Shown in pieces: positions 1 to 8,338 of a DNA stretch of 64,000 bases; position 1 is the stretch's first letter; each line of letters starts with the position of its first letter. A model generated the notes under the pieces. The model saw nothing but the letters and a program-made list of their open reading frames with translations. It did not search any database and had not been told where the DNA came from. Where the stretch lies: assembly GCA_964498605.1 (NCBI GenBank), contig CAZCHK010000002.1, forward strand, positions 59,420-123,419, in the 5' to 3' direction. Origin of the DNA: JBGQAS01 sp964498605 (GTDB lineage: Bacteria > Chloroflexota > Anaerolineae > Anaerolineales > Anaerolineaceae). Both the position numbers and the translations under genes were made by a program.

Positions 1-1
1 G

Positions 2-280
2 ACCGCTTTTGAAGTATGGTTGTTTGACAAGAACGATATCTCAACTGTCACAAAGATCTTATTGAGTCAGCACGCATTCGAAGATCCTTCCACGCGGCAA
101 AGACTGATGGCAAAAGGGGAATTGATCCAGATTCAACCCGGAGAAACGATACTGCTGGAAACCGCCAGCCTGCAGCTCGAGGTTGGTATCGTGGATGTGA
201 GTTATGGACAAAGCGCGATGCCGGCGAACAGCTACCTGGATAGGTTGACGCTGAGACTGAACGTATTTCAAAAAAACTAA
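2..280 (+). CDS. C-terminal end of an unidentified protein (partial)
   Basis: The reading frame is already open at the window edge and ends with TAA at 278-280, so only the last 92 residues are visible. An internal TTG at 20 gives an apparent ORF, but the frame continues upstream of it with protein-like sequence (AFEVWLFDKNDI), so it is not taken as the start. The segment is mixed alpha/beta, has no membrane helix and no catalytic motif that I recognise. It resembles the end of a conserved protein rather than chance sequence, but I assign no function. It converges on greA and shares its terminator. Confidence 0.6.
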   Translation, partial: TAFEVWLFDKNDISTVTKILLSQHAFEDPSTRQRLMAKGELIQIQPGETILLETASLQLEVGIVDVSYGQSAMPANSYLDRLTLRLNVFQKN

Positions 281-290
281 GATAACTGCA

Positions 291-325
291 CAACAAGATC
301 CGGTTTTTTGCCGGATCTTTTGTTA
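291..325. terminator. Bidirectional terminator between the first gene and greA
   Basis: A 9-bp perfect stem (AAGATCCGG at 295-303 paired with CCGGATCTT at 311-319) has a T-rich loop and T-rich flanks. It lies between two convergent genes. The + strand has TTTTG after the stem and the minus strand continues into TTGTTG, so it is a fair terminator rightward and a weaker one leftward. Confidence 0.75.
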
Positions 326-787
326 TTCAATCTTGATGATCGTGAACTGGATCGCTCCACTGGGTGAGGCGAACTCGACCGTATCATTTACTTTGTGCTC
401 CATCAGGGCTGTGCCGAGAGGTGATTCAAAGGAGATCAATCCCTGCATGGGATCGGATTCATCAGGTCCGACAATCTGGAATACTTCGGGTTGACTGCCC
501 GGTTCACGGACTGTCACCCGGGACCCAATTGATACTTTTGACTTATCCACAGACTTCTCGATAATTTGAACATTTTTCAGTATTCGTTCGAGCTCCTGGA
601 TTCGTCCTTCCAGGAAACCCTGCTCTTCTTTGGCAGCGATATAGTCCGCATTTTCTGAGAGATCTCCCTGTTGAATGGCAGTCCGCAAACGTTTGGCCAG
701 ATTTTCCCGATCAATTCCTTTCAATCGGGATAACTCTTCTCTTAATCTTTTGGCACCTTCTTCGGTTAAGTATGTGAATTTTTCCAT
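323..787 (-). CDS. greA: Transcription elongation factor GreA
   Basis: GreA rescues backtracked RNA polymerase by stimulating cleavage of the transcript 3' end in the secondary channel. The protein has the family layout: an N-terminal coiled coil (about residues 1-75) whose tip carries the acidic motif GDLSENADY, then a C-terminal FKBP-like domain. Length (154 residues) is normal. An upstream ATG at 796 is in frame, but AAGGA sits 1-2 bases from it and about 10 bases from the ATG at 787, so 787 is preferred. It is the last gene of the leftward operon, a few bases after the dGTPase-like gene. Confidence 0.95.
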   Translation of the reverse strand: MEKFTYLTEEGAKRLREELSRLKGIDRENLAKRLRTAIQQGDLSENADYIAAKEEQGFLEGRIQELERILKNVQIIEKSVDKSKVSIGSRVTVREPGSQPEVFQIVGPDESDPMQGLISFESPLGTALMEHKVNDTVEFASPSGAIQFTIIKIE

Positions 788-801
788 GCCCGTCATTTCC
801 T

Positions 802-1953
802 TTATGGTAGCGTGTGGGGATTGAACAGCTTGTCGTGTTCATCAATCGCGAAGCGATCGGTCATGCCTGCCACGTAATCGCACACGACCCTGTGCGTATC
901 GGATGTTTGCAGGAAAACCTGATACTGAGGGGGAAGCATGTTAGGTGAATCCACATAAGCAGTGAACAGTTCCGATATGATTTTCTCTGCCTTGGTTTGC
1001 ATGCGGATGACACGGTACTGCTTGTAAAGGTTTTGATACAGGAATGATTTCAGCTCCTTATTCATGGTGAGCATTTTCTCGCTGAAGCCAATCACGTTTT
1101 CGGATAGATTTTGCAGCTGGATTGAACTCTGCACGTGGTTCTGATCCAAACGTTTGCTTGTCGAATCGATCTGGTCGGTCACCATGACCCCGATCAGTCT
1201 GCGTATGATCTGGTGCCTTTCCAGGTCCTCTAGATTCATCGTATCCAGACGCAGATCCGCGATAACCCGGTTCCATAGTTCAATCCCGAGCAGCTGGTTG
1301 GGTGTGATCAAACCCGATCGCAAGCCGTCATCCAGGTCGTGTGCTGTGTAGGCCAACTCGTCAGCGACGTTAGTTATCTGGGCTTCCAGGTGACCGCGCA
1401 GGTCCGGGTTAAACTGGTCCGCGTCAGCAAGATCGTAATCCGTTTCATGTTTCACCATGCCTTCCAAAACCTCCCAGCTCAAATTCAGTCCTGGAAAATC
1501 CGGGAACCTCTGTTCTAGCGCTGTCACGATCCGAAAAGAGTGTTTGTTATGATCAAATCCACCGTGATCCCGCATGAGCTTTGCGAGGATCGCTTCACCC
1601 GAGTGGCCGAAAGGAGGATGACCGATATCGTGCGCAAGACATATGGCTTCAACCAGGTCTTCATTGGCTCCCAATGCCCTGGCGATCGTCCGACCGATTT
1701 GTGCCACTTCCAGCGTATGGGTTAGACGGGTGCGGTAATAATCCCCTTCATGGTTGATGAAAACCTGCGTTTTGTATTCAAGTCTTCGAAACGCTGAAGT
1801 GTGCAGGATTCGATCCCTGTCTCTTTGAAAACAGGTTCGGTAATCATGCTCATTTTCCTCGTGCAGCCTGCCTTTGGAGTCTCTGCTGCGAATTGCGTAA
1901 GGGGACAGGTTTCTCGCTTCCATTTCTTCCAATTCTTGCCTGTTGAAATGCAT
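802..1953 (-). CDS. dgt: dGTP triphosphohydrolase-like HD-domain protein
   Basis: Family members hydrolyse dNTPs to deoxynucleoside and triphosphate. The 383-residue protein has the N-terminal RRLEYKTQVF region and the HD metal-site residues: the histidine in RTRLTHTLEV and the HD pair in LAHDIGHPPFGH. Length fits the shorter, deoxyguanosinetriphosphate triphosphohydrolase-like clade rather than E. coli Dgt, so substrate preference is open. A GGAGAC Shine-Dalgarno lies 7 bases before ATG 1953. It follows the isopentenyl phosphate kinase gene by 15 bases and precedes greA by about 14. Confidence 0.9.
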   Translation of the reverse strand: MHFNRQELEEMEARNLSPYAIRSRDSKGRLHEENEHDYRTCFQRDRDRILHTSAFRRLEYKTQVFINHEGDYYRTRLTHTLEVAQIGRTIARALGANEDLVEAICLAHDIGHPPFGHSGEAILAKLMRDHGGFDHNKHSFRIVTALEQRFPDFPGLNLSWEVLEGMVKHETDYDLADADQFNPDLRGHLEAQITNVADELAYTAHDLDDGLRSGLITPNQLLGIELWNRVIADLRLDTMNLEDLERHQIIRRLIGVMVTDQIDSTSKRLDQNHVQSSIQLQNLSENVIGFSEKMLTMNKELKSFLYQNLYKQYRVIRMQTKAEKIISELFTAYVDSPNMLPPQYQVFLQTSDTHRVVCDYVAGMTDRFAIDEHDKLFNPHTLP

Positions 1954-1968
1954 AGATTGTCTCCTCTC

Positions 1969-2751
1969 TCAATAAATGAGAGTGCCTAATTCTTCACCCA
2001 GTAAAGCCTTGTAAACATTTCCGGGAGCGTCGCCGCTGAATATAGACGCTGTCATTCCAGGAACAAGCTGACAGCACTGCTGCATGCATCTTACTTTTTC
2101 CAGCATGCCCCCTGTGACATCTACCTGCGATGATGAGTTCACTCCAGCACCCAGTTTTTGGGATTTCGATATGCGGGGAGTGAGCAAATTACATTTGGGA
2201 TAATCTTCGAACACGCCAGCGTCAAGCCCTGCCAGCAGGATCCGCTCAGGTCGTAACAGAGGCGCCAGCCAGAGGAACAGTTCTTCCGTTGAGAGGATGC
2301 TTGCGTGCAAGTCAAGATCAAAAATGACATCGCCATAGATCACGGCATTGCCATGGTGTTGAAAACTGGTGCGCAGTGCTTCAAGATCATAATGCAAGGG
2401 CTTCCTGCGCGATGTCGTCAGGCAGACACACGGGGGGAAAGATTGAAAAGCGATACCGCTTGAAATGAGCAACTCCGTGAAGATGCGATCCAGTGCCCGG
2501 GCTTCTGTGAACACTTGCGTAAAACCAAACCAATCCTTTTCCGTGTAGACACCCGACCGGGTGGAGTATTTTTTGGCGGGAGTGTGGCCAAAGGAGCCGG
2601 AGCCATGTCCGATCAGCAGCTGCATGCCCGGATCGGCACGCGAAGCGTCCTTTATTTCCGTTAATACGCGCTCCATGGTCGAAAGCCTGACAGAATGCGG
2701 TTTGGCTTTATCCGTGATGAGTGAACCTCCGAGTTTTAAAAAGATTAACAT
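1969..2751 (-). CDS. Isopentenyl phosphate kinase (AAK family)
   Basis: Isopentenyl phosphate kinase phosphorylates isopentenyl phosphate to isopentenyl diphosphate, the last step of the alternative mevalonate pathway known from archaea and some Chloroflexi. The 260-residue protein has the amino-acid-kinase start LKLGGSLITDK, the glycine loop GHGSGSFGH with the signature histidine (about His56) and the late motif VDVTGGM with a following lysine. These separate it from UMP kinase and glutamate kinase. The start codon overlaps the end of the mevalonate kinase gene by 7 bases, so the two are probably translated together. I see no phosphomevalonate decarboxylase in the window. Confidence 0.85.
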   Translation of the reverse strand: MLIFLKLGGSLITDKAKPHSVRLSTMERVLTEIKDASRADPGMQLLIGHGSGSFGHTPAKKYSTRSGVYTEKDWFGFTQVFTEARALDRIFTELLISSGIAFQSFPPCVCLTTSRRKPLHYDLEALRTSFQHHGNAVIYGDVIFDLDLHASILSTEELFLWLAPLLRPERILLAGLDAGVFEDYPKCNLLTPRISKSQKLGAGVNSSSQVDVTGGMLEKVRCMQQCCQLVPGMTASIFSGDAPGNVYKALLGEELGTLIY

Positions 2752-3710
2752 CTGCTCCCAGACCGGATCGGCGAAAGCGCCGTTTTGATCACTTTTCCTG
2801 CACCTGCCTGCTTCAAGGCTGTCAGTACATTTTCACTGGTCCGCGTATTTACCAGCGCAAGGACATGGCCACCCAGTCCCGCTCCGGTCAGTTTCGCACC
2901 GTAAGCTCCGGATTTTATCGCGGTGGACACCAGCAGGTCCAGTTTCGGGTGAGATACTCCTAGTTTCGCCAGGTGTTCATGATTGAGGGTCAACAACATC
3001 CCCAATTGTTCCAGGTCTCCTTCTCGGATCAGCTTTCTCGCGGATTTGACAATCCAGTGAATGTCATCAAAAATATTTTTAACTTTTTCTTCATTACACT
3101 CTTTCAGATTTCTGACTTTGCTGACTGCATCAATCGTTTTGCTTCTTATGTTCGAATCCGCGACGAGAAATTCCATGGACTGATCCACATCCAACCTGGT
3201 GAAAGGCTTATTTTTAATAAAGTAGATCGGTTCTTCGTAGGCAATCACTGTGTTGTCAATTCCTGAAGGAGTACCATGGTGGACTTTTTCAATTTCAAAA
3301 GCGATTCTGCAAATTTCTTTCTGAGACAATGGTTTTCCCACAAACGCGCTCACAGCCCGGGTAATTGCAACAGCGATGCTGGCACCAGATCCCAATCCGG
3401 CGGCGATCGGAATTGCAGACGTGATTTTCAACTCGAACGGGGGGGGATTTTGAATTTTCAGATAATCGAATACTGTCCGAAGCGAAAAAGAGTACGCGTC
3501 GTGGATATTCTGAGCTGAATAAAGCTTTTGAAAATTCACCTCCGGAGCGCTGATCATTATCCGTCCGGGACCACCGCGAATTTCCGGAGCAATCACTGCT
3601 TTGGCGCGGAGGGTATGAACCGGTATGGCGATGGCAGGGTAACCATACACAACGGCATGTTCGCCAAAAAGGATGCATTTAGCTGGTGCAGAAGCAGAGA
3701 TCGATGGCAT
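2745..3710 (-). CDS. mvk: Mevalonate kinase (GHMP family)
   Basis: Mevalonate kinase makes 5-phosphomevalonate from mevalonate and ATP. The three GHMP motifs are present: PAKCILFGEHAVVYG near the N-terminus, PIAAGLGSGASIAVA (ATP-binding loop, about residues 105-120) and a C-terminal KLTGAGLGGHVLAL. The FGEHAVVYG form is specific to mevalonate kinase within the family. Length is 321 residues. The gene starts 7 bases after the UbiA gene and overlaps the isopentenyl phosphate kinase gene. On the minus strand it contains a run of eight C that encodes consecutive prolines. Confidence 0.9.
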   Translation of the reverse strand: MPSISASAPAKCILFGEHAVVYGYPAIAIPVHTLRAKAVIAPEIRGGPGRIMISAPEVNFQKLYSAQNIHDAYSFSLRTVFDYLKIQNPPPFELKITSAIPIAAGLGSGASIAVAITRAVSAFVGKPLSQKEICRIAFEIEKVHHGTPSGIDNTVIAYEEPIYFIKNKPFTRLDVDQSMEFLVADSNIRSKTIDAVSKVRNLKECNEEKVKNIFDDIHWIVKSARKLIREGDLEQLGMLLTLNHEHLAKLGVSHPKLDLLVSTAIKSGAYGAKLTGAGLGGHVLALVNTRTSENVLTALKQAGAGKVIKTALSPIRSGSRC

Positions 3711-3717
3711 CTTTGTG

Positions 3718-4620
3718 TTAATTTACAGCAAATGGAGTCAGTTTTGGCAAAATATAATACACGATCAGAACGGAGATGGCGTAAAGGATGAATGTAATTT
3801 GCAGCGGTCGATCAGAGATAACCAGATCCTCGGGAGCGCCACCCGAATTTTTCACCGTGATCAGGTACAGATATCGAAAGATACCGTACACGACAAAAGG
3901 AATCGTGAGCATTGTAAAATAATTGCCGACAGTATTTTCTGCCTGGAACGTGTACAAGCTGTATGCTACGATGGTTGTACCGGAGACAATGGTTATGAAT
4001 TGATCCAACAGCGGGATGGAGTAACCATCAAGAACAGGACGGTGCATGCCCGCCTCTTCGGATTTCGCAAGCAAAGCCAGCTCGGCGCGCCGTTTGCCAA
4101 ACCCCAGATAGAGGGCCAATAATGTTGTCACGACATAAAGCCAGGGGGAGAAGCGCTGCACGGATATCAACGCCACTCCACCTGCTACTCGTAAAACGAA
4201 TCCTGACGCAACGATCAGCACATCCAATATGGGGATGTGTTTCAACCATTTTGAATACGCCAGATTGATTAGAAAATAAACCGCGACGATGATCCAAAAC
4301 CACCCACCAAATAACAGCGCTGCGAAAAGTGAAGCGATGAGCAGTATCACTGCGAATGTTATGGCTATCGAAACGGGAAGAGCTCCGGATGCAATTGGGC
4401 GCAGTTTCTTTGTCGGATGAATCTGGTCGTTGGTCTTGTCGAATATGTCGTTAAAAATATAAACACTGCTGGAAACAAAGCAGAAAACCAAAGCACCCGC
4501 TAATGTGCGAAGCAGGTAAGCACCATTGAAGAGGTTGGCATCGAAAACCAACGCGGCGACAACGAAAACGTTTTTTGTCCATTGTTTCAATCGCATTGAT
4601 CTGATAAGTGCACTGGCCAT
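3718..4620 (-). CDS. Decaprenyl-phosphate phosphoribosyltransferase-like UbiA prenyltransferase
   Basis: This polytopic UbiA-family protein (300 residues, about 8-9 helices) has the first aspartate motif NDIFDKTND (residues 57-65) followed by HPTKKLRPIASG, and a late motif EDLVISDRPLQ. That pattern matches 5-phosphoribosyl-1-diphosphate:decaprenyl-phosphate transferases (Rv3806c type), which make the polyprenyl-phosphoryl-ribose precursor of arabinofuranose donors in mycobacteria, rather than quinone or heme prenyltransferases. The prenyl length and product here are inferred. It is the first gene of the leftward operon; a TATGAT box ends 11 bases before ATG and no Shine-Dalgarno is seen. Confidence 0.8.
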   Translation of the reverse strand: MASALIRSMRLKQWTKNVFVVAALVFDANLFNGAYLLRTLAGALVFCFVSSSVYIFNDIFDKTNDQIHPTKKLRPIASGALPVSIAITFAVILLIASLFAALLFGGWFWIIVAVYFLINLAYSKWLKHIPILDVLIVASGFVLRVAGGVALISVQRFSPWLYVVTTLLALYLGFGKRRAELALLAKSEEAGMHRPVLDGYSIPLLDQFITIVSGTTIVAYSLYTFQAENTVGNYFTMLTIPFVVYGIFRYLYLITVKNSGGAPEDLVISDRPLQITFILYAISVLIVYYILPKLTPFAVN

Positions 4621-4631
4621 GAGATATTTAT

Positions 4632-4637
4632 ATCATA
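4632..4637 (-). promoter_or_regulatory. Probable -10 box for the leftward isoprenoid operon
   Basis: TATGAT on the minus strand lies 11 bases before the UbiA start codon, predicting a leader of only about 5 bases. No good -35 is seen at 17 bases. It sits in a 56-base divergent region shared with tlyA. Confidence 0.4.
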
Positions 4638-4638
4638 T

Positions 4639-4667
4639 TTGTTAATATGCACGCCTTCAGTTAGAAT
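4639..4667 (+). promoter_or_regulatory. tlyA promoter, probably giving a leaderless mRNA
   Basis: TTGTTA (4639-4644) and TAGAAT (4662-4667) are separated by exactly 17 bases. Predicted transcription start is near 4674, only 3 bases before the tlyA ATG at 4677. No Shine-Dalgarno fits between them. Confidence 0.6.
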
Positions 4668-4676
4668 ATTACTGCC

Positions 4677-5474
4677 ATGAAAAAGCGTTTGGATGTTTTG
4701 ATGCATCAGCGAGGGCTGGCCGATAGCCGCTCCCAGGCTCAGAGACTGATCATGGCAGGCGAGGTGGAAATATGCGGGCAGAGAGCTTTGCATGCCTCGG
4801 ACACCATCGATGAACATGAGGAGATCACGATCAGAGCAAAGACGAGATATGTGTCCAGGGGGGGGGAGAAACTTGAGGCAGCTTTGGTTGGATTCAACCT
4901 CACGGATCTGAAAGGACTGGCATGCGCAGATGTTGGCGCTTCGACGGGAGGATTCACGGATTGCTTGCTGCAGCATGGTGCTGCCCGAGTTTATTCGATT
5001 GATGTCGGATATGGTGAGCTGCATTGGAAGCTGCGCAATGATTCCAGGGTTTGTGTCATGGAAAAAACGAACGCGCGATACGTGAAAAGTCTGCCTGAAA
5101 AAATCGGGCTGGCGGCTGTCGATGCGTCGTTCATCTCCCTGAAGAATTTGTTGTGCGTTATCCGTGGCTGGCTGGCTTCTCCAGATTCAAGTATCATCGC
5201 GCTCATCAAGCCACAGTTCGAAGCCGGGAAAATCGAAGCCGGTAAGCACAAAGGAGTGATTCGTGATCCCCTTGTGCACAGAGAGGTACTGCGATCTGTG
5301 TTGGGGTATGCATTAGCCAATGGCTTTGGAATTCACGGTCTGATTCGCAGCCCTTTGCTGGGGCCAAAAGGAAACATTGAATTTCTGACCATGCTGAATC
5401 AAAAGACTTCTCAAAATGCACGGCTAGATGAAATGATCGATGTGGTCCTTCCAACCGATGTTGAGCTGCGATAA
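4677..5474 (+). CDS. tlyA: TlyA-family rRNA 2'-O-methyltransferase (S4 + FtsJ)
   Basis: TlyA proteins methylate ribose 2'-OH of cytidines in 16S and/or 23S rRNA. The 265-residue protein has an S4 RNA-binding domain (about 1-65, starting MKKRLDVLMHQRGLADSRSQ) and a Rossmann methyltransferase domain with SAM motif ADVGASTGGFTDCLL. The lysines and acidic residues of the FtsJ-type K-D-K-E site appear to be present (LIKPQFEAGK). The gene contains a run of nine G at about 4858-4866, within the Arg-Gly-Gly that precedes Glu-Lys-Leu; a slip there would disrupt the protein. It opens the long rightward gene chain. Confidence 0.9.
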   Translation: MKKRLDVLMHQRGLADSRSQAQRLIMAGEVEICGQRALHASDTIDEHEEITIRAKTRYVSRGGEKLEAALVGFNLTDLKGLACADVGASTGGFTDCLLQHGAARVYSIDVGYGELHWKLRNDSRVCVMEKTNARYVKSLPEKIGLAAVDASFISLKNLLCVIRGWLASPDSSIIALIKPQFEAGKIEAGKHKGVIRDPLVHREVLRSVLGYALANGFGIHGLIRSPLLGPKGNIEFLTMLNQKTSQNARLDEMIDVVLPTDVELR

Positions 5475-5494
5475 AGTCCAAAATCAAAATAAGG

Positions 5495-5500
5495 TATACT
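5495..5500 (+). promoter_or_regulatory. Probable -10 box of lepA
   Basis: TATACT ends 10 bases before the lepA ATG at 5511, predicting a transcript start at about 5507 and a leader of about 4 bases. No Shine-Dalgarno is present and no clear -35 is seen. It would supply a second entry point after tlyA. Confidence 0.4.
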
Positions 5501-5510
5501 TTGACGCGTC

Positions 5511-7313
5511 ATGAACACGGACCACATCCGCAATTTTTGCATCATTGCCCATGTCGATCACGGCAAGTCCACACTGGCTGACCGGCTGTTACAACTGACG
5601 GGAACGATTTCTGAAAGAGAGATGGTGAGCCAGGTGTTGGATACCATGGATCTTGAGCGGGAGAAAGGGGTGACCATCAAGGCTTCTGCGGTGAGGATGA
5701 CCTATAAAGGATCCGTTGGAGGAGAATATGAGCTGAACCTGATCGATACGCCCGGTCATGTCGATTTCAACTACGAGGTGAGCCGCGCGTTGGCAGCATG
5801 TGAAGGAGCGTTGCTGATCGTAGACGCGACCCAGGGCATTGAAGCGCAGACGCTGGCCAACTTGTATCTTGCACTGGACTCCAGTCTCACGATTGTGCCC
5901 ATTATCAATAAAATCGATCTCCCTTCAGCGCAGGCTGACCTGGTAGCCGAGGACCTTCAGTCTCTCTTAGGAGTGAAAGATGGTGAAATCATCAGGATCA
6001 GCGCAAAAGAAGGCACGAATGTGGAACAGGTCCTTGACGCTGTCGTGGAGAGGATTCCCCCACCTGTGGGCAGGCTGGACCATCCACTGCAGGCTTTGAT
6101 CTTCGATTCGCATTATGATTCATACAAAGGGGTGATCGCTTATGTCCGGGTCATGGATGGGTCGATCCATCTCGATGACGTCATCAGATTGATGTCTTCC
6201 AAAACCGACATCAAACCGGTTGAGATTGGGATATTTTCGCCGACGCTCAAATCTACAGGTATTCTTGAACCGGGAGACGTCGGGTACATCGCGACAGGTC
6301 TGAAGACCGTTAAAGAATGCCGCGTGGGGGATACGATCACACGTGCTTCCGATCCGGCCAGCGATCCTCTGCCGGGATACACCTATCCGAAACCAATGGT
6401 TTTTGCCGGAATCTACCCGGTGGAAGGCGATGATTACAGCGACCTGAAAGAAGCAATTGAAAAATTGCAGCTGAATGATGCCAGTTTAACGTATCAGACG
6501 GAAACCTCACAGGCTTTAAATTTCGGCTTTCGATGCGGTTTTCTTGGGCTCTTTCACATGGAAATCATCCAGGAACGTCTGGAACGTGAGTACGACCTGG
6601 ATATTGTTGTCACTGCGCCGTCGGTTGAGTATGAATTGGATTTGCAGGATGGACAGGTCCTGACGATTGACTCTCCGGCAAAATTACCCGATGAGGCTTC
6701 GATCCAGGAGATACGCGAACCATGGATGAGGCTCGAAATTATCACCCCGACAGATTATTACGGAACGATCATGGATCTCGTCACGAAGCGCCATGGAAGC
6801 TTTTTAGGACAGGACTATCCCGCACCGAACAGAGTCCAGCTCAATTTTGAGATCCCGCTTTCCGAGATCATTATCGATTTCTTCGATGATTTGAAATCGC
6901 GCAGCCGGGGTTATGCCTCGATGGACTATCAGTTCATCGGTTACCGCCCGGGCGAATTGGTCAAGCTGGAAGTGCTGGTCGGTGGAGAACCTGTTGATGC
7001 ACTCGCAGCCATTGTGCACAAGGACCAGGCTTACCACAAAGGACAAAAACTGGTTTCAAAATTGAAGGAGTTGATTCCACGTCAGTTGTTTGATGTGGCG
7101 ATTCAGGCATCCGCCAGTGGTCGGATCATCTCCCGGGCAAACGTGAAAGCATTGCGTAAGGATGTGTTAGCGAAATGTTATGGGGGAGATATCACCAGGA
7201 AGAAGAAGCTATTGGAAAAACAAAAAAAGGGGAAACGCCGCATGAAAATGGTTGGCGCCGTGGAAATACCCCAGGATGCTTTTATGGCGGTATTAAGGTT
7301 GGAGGAGGATTGA
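5511..7313 (+). CDS. lepA: Elongation factor 4 (LepA GTPase)
   Basis: LepA is a ribosome-bound translational GTPase that acts on stalled or initiating ribosomes. The 600-residue protein is standard length. Visible GTPase motifs are AHVDHGKST (G1), DTPGHVDF (G3) and NKIDLP (G4). The C-terminal domain (from about 490) ends in the conserved lysine-rich stretch [18 protein letters not shown]. The stop codon TGA overlaps the probable TTG start of the next gene. The start is fixed by alignment of the N-terminal [13 protein letters not shown], even though no Shine-Dalgarno precedes it. Confidence 0.97.
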   Translation: MNTDHIRNFCIIAHVDHGKSTLADRLLQLTGTISEREMVSQVLDTMDLEREKGVTIKASAVRMTYKGSVGGEYELNLIDTPGHVDFNYEVSRALAACEGALLIVDATQGIEAQTLANLYLALDSSLTIVPIINKIDLPSAQADLVAEDLQSLLGVKDGEIIRISAKEGTNVEQVLDAVVERIPPPVGRLDHPLQALIFDSHYDSYKGVIAYVRVMDGSIHLDDVIRLMSSKTDIKPVEIGIFSPTLKSTGILEPGDVGYIATGLKTVKECRVGDTITRASDPASDPLPGYTYPKPMVFAGIYPVEGDDYSDLKEAIEKLQLNDASLTYQTETSQALNFGFRCGFLGLFHMEIIQERLEREYDLDIVVTAPSVEYELDLQDGQVLTIDSPAKLPDEASIQEIREPWMRLEIITPTDYYGTIMDLVTKRHGSFLGQDYPAPNRVQLNFEIPLSEIIIDFFDDLKSRSRGYASMDYQFIGYRPGELVKLEVLVGGEPVDALAAIVHKDQAYHKGQKLVSKLKELIPRQLFDVAIQASASGRIISRANVKALRKDVLAKCYGGDITRKKKLLEKQKKGKRRMKMVGAVEIPQDAFMAVLRLEED

Positions 7314-8338
7314 GTTTATCAACAGAAAAAAAGGGGGCCGGACTTTTACGCTGGATTCCAGGTCTGATTTTGAGTATCGGGGCAATTCTCCTCCTGGTTC
7401 TGCGGTTGAATTGGAATGATTTGATCCGATCCTTCTCACAGATTCAACTGGTCCCTTTTTCTGCCGCGATGGGTTTATTTGTCCTGTCCTTGATTGCGCG
7501 TTCGGCAGCCTGGCGTTTTTTTATGAAAAATGAAGTGACTCTGCGGGATGCTTTTTTGGTGGAGAATGAGGGCTACCTCTTAAATAATCTCCTGCCATTT
7601 CGGCTTGGTGAACTGGGTAGAGCAGTGATCATGGGAAGAATATCGGGCAGAGGCATGGCGCATGTCCTCTCCACGATCGTTATTGAAAGGATCACAGACA
7701 TCGCCTTCGCTGCCATTCTCATCTCTCTGACATTGTCGCAAGCTGTGGGGAAAAGCACGCTTCCCTTGATCTCCTGGATTGTTCTTGGAGCAGTGCTGAT
7801 CGGCATGATTGTTCTGGTGCTGGTCGTCCTCTACCATCAGAAGGTTCAGCGCTTTTTGGATGCTCATCACTTTAAAAACGAATTCACTGAATCGAAAATT
7901 AAGGGAGGTTTAAAGAACTTTCTCGCAGGCCTGGCAGTCATTAAAGAAGGGAAATACTTAATCGGTGGGTTTTTGATCATGGCATTTTCATGGGTGATTG
8001 CACTCATGGAGTACTTCGTGTTGATGAGGATCTTTCTACCGGAGGCCCCTTTTTGGTGGACTGTACTGGGTTTAGGATCACTTGCGCTGGGTGTGGCAAT
8101 CCCTTCCGCTCCTGCCAATGTCGGCGTATTTGAGGTAGCGCTGGTCGGTGCATTGGCATTAGTTGGCGTTTCAAATCATACCGCAACCGCTTACGCTCTT
8201 GTCATTCACATGACCCATTTTACTGTCACCTGTGTGCTTGGTCTGATTGGGCTTAGAATCCATGGCAGTTCGCTTTCAGCCATCTGGCGAGATCTCAGGC
8301 AAAAGCCATCTCTGGAGATTAACGAGGAGCAGGAATGA
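7310..8338 (+). CDS. UPF0104 / AglD-like membrane protein (flippase-like)
   Basis: This polytopic protein (342 residues, about 8 helices) belongs to the lysylphosphatidylglycerol-synthase-type transmembrane family (UPF0104), which includes archaeal AglD and membrane parts of MprF. Family hallmarks visible are an N-terminal RSAAWRFF segment, [19 protein letters not shown], and [11 protein letters not shown] near the C-terminus. The frame extends back into lepA, but the TTG at 7310, preceded by GGAGGAGG and overlapping the lepA stop as TTGA, is the best start. Its place at the head of sugar genes suggests a role in moving or modifying lipid-linked glycans; that is inference. Confidence 0.75.
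   Translation: MSLSTEKKGAGLLRWIPGLILSIGAILLLVLRLNWNDLIRSFSQIQLVPFSAAMGLFVLSLIARSAAWRFFMKNEVTLRDAFLVENEGYLLNNLLPFRLGELGRAVIMGRISGRGMAHVLSTIVIERITDIAFAAILISLTLSQAVGKSTLPLISWIVLGAVLIGMIVLVLVVLYHQKVQRFLDAHHFKNEFTESKIKGGLKNFLAGLAVIKEGKYLIGGFLIMAFSWVIALMEYFVLMRIFLPEAPFWWTVLGLGSLALGVAIPSAPANVGVFEVALVGALALVGVSNHTATAYALVIHMTHFTVTCVLGLIGLRIHGSSLSAIWRDLRQKPSLEINEEQE

Noticed and set aside
7175..7309. Longer N-terminus for the UPF0104 protein inside lepA
   Set aside because: It would overlap the conserved C-terminus of lepA; TTG 7310 has GGAGGAGG and overlaps the stop in the usual way.
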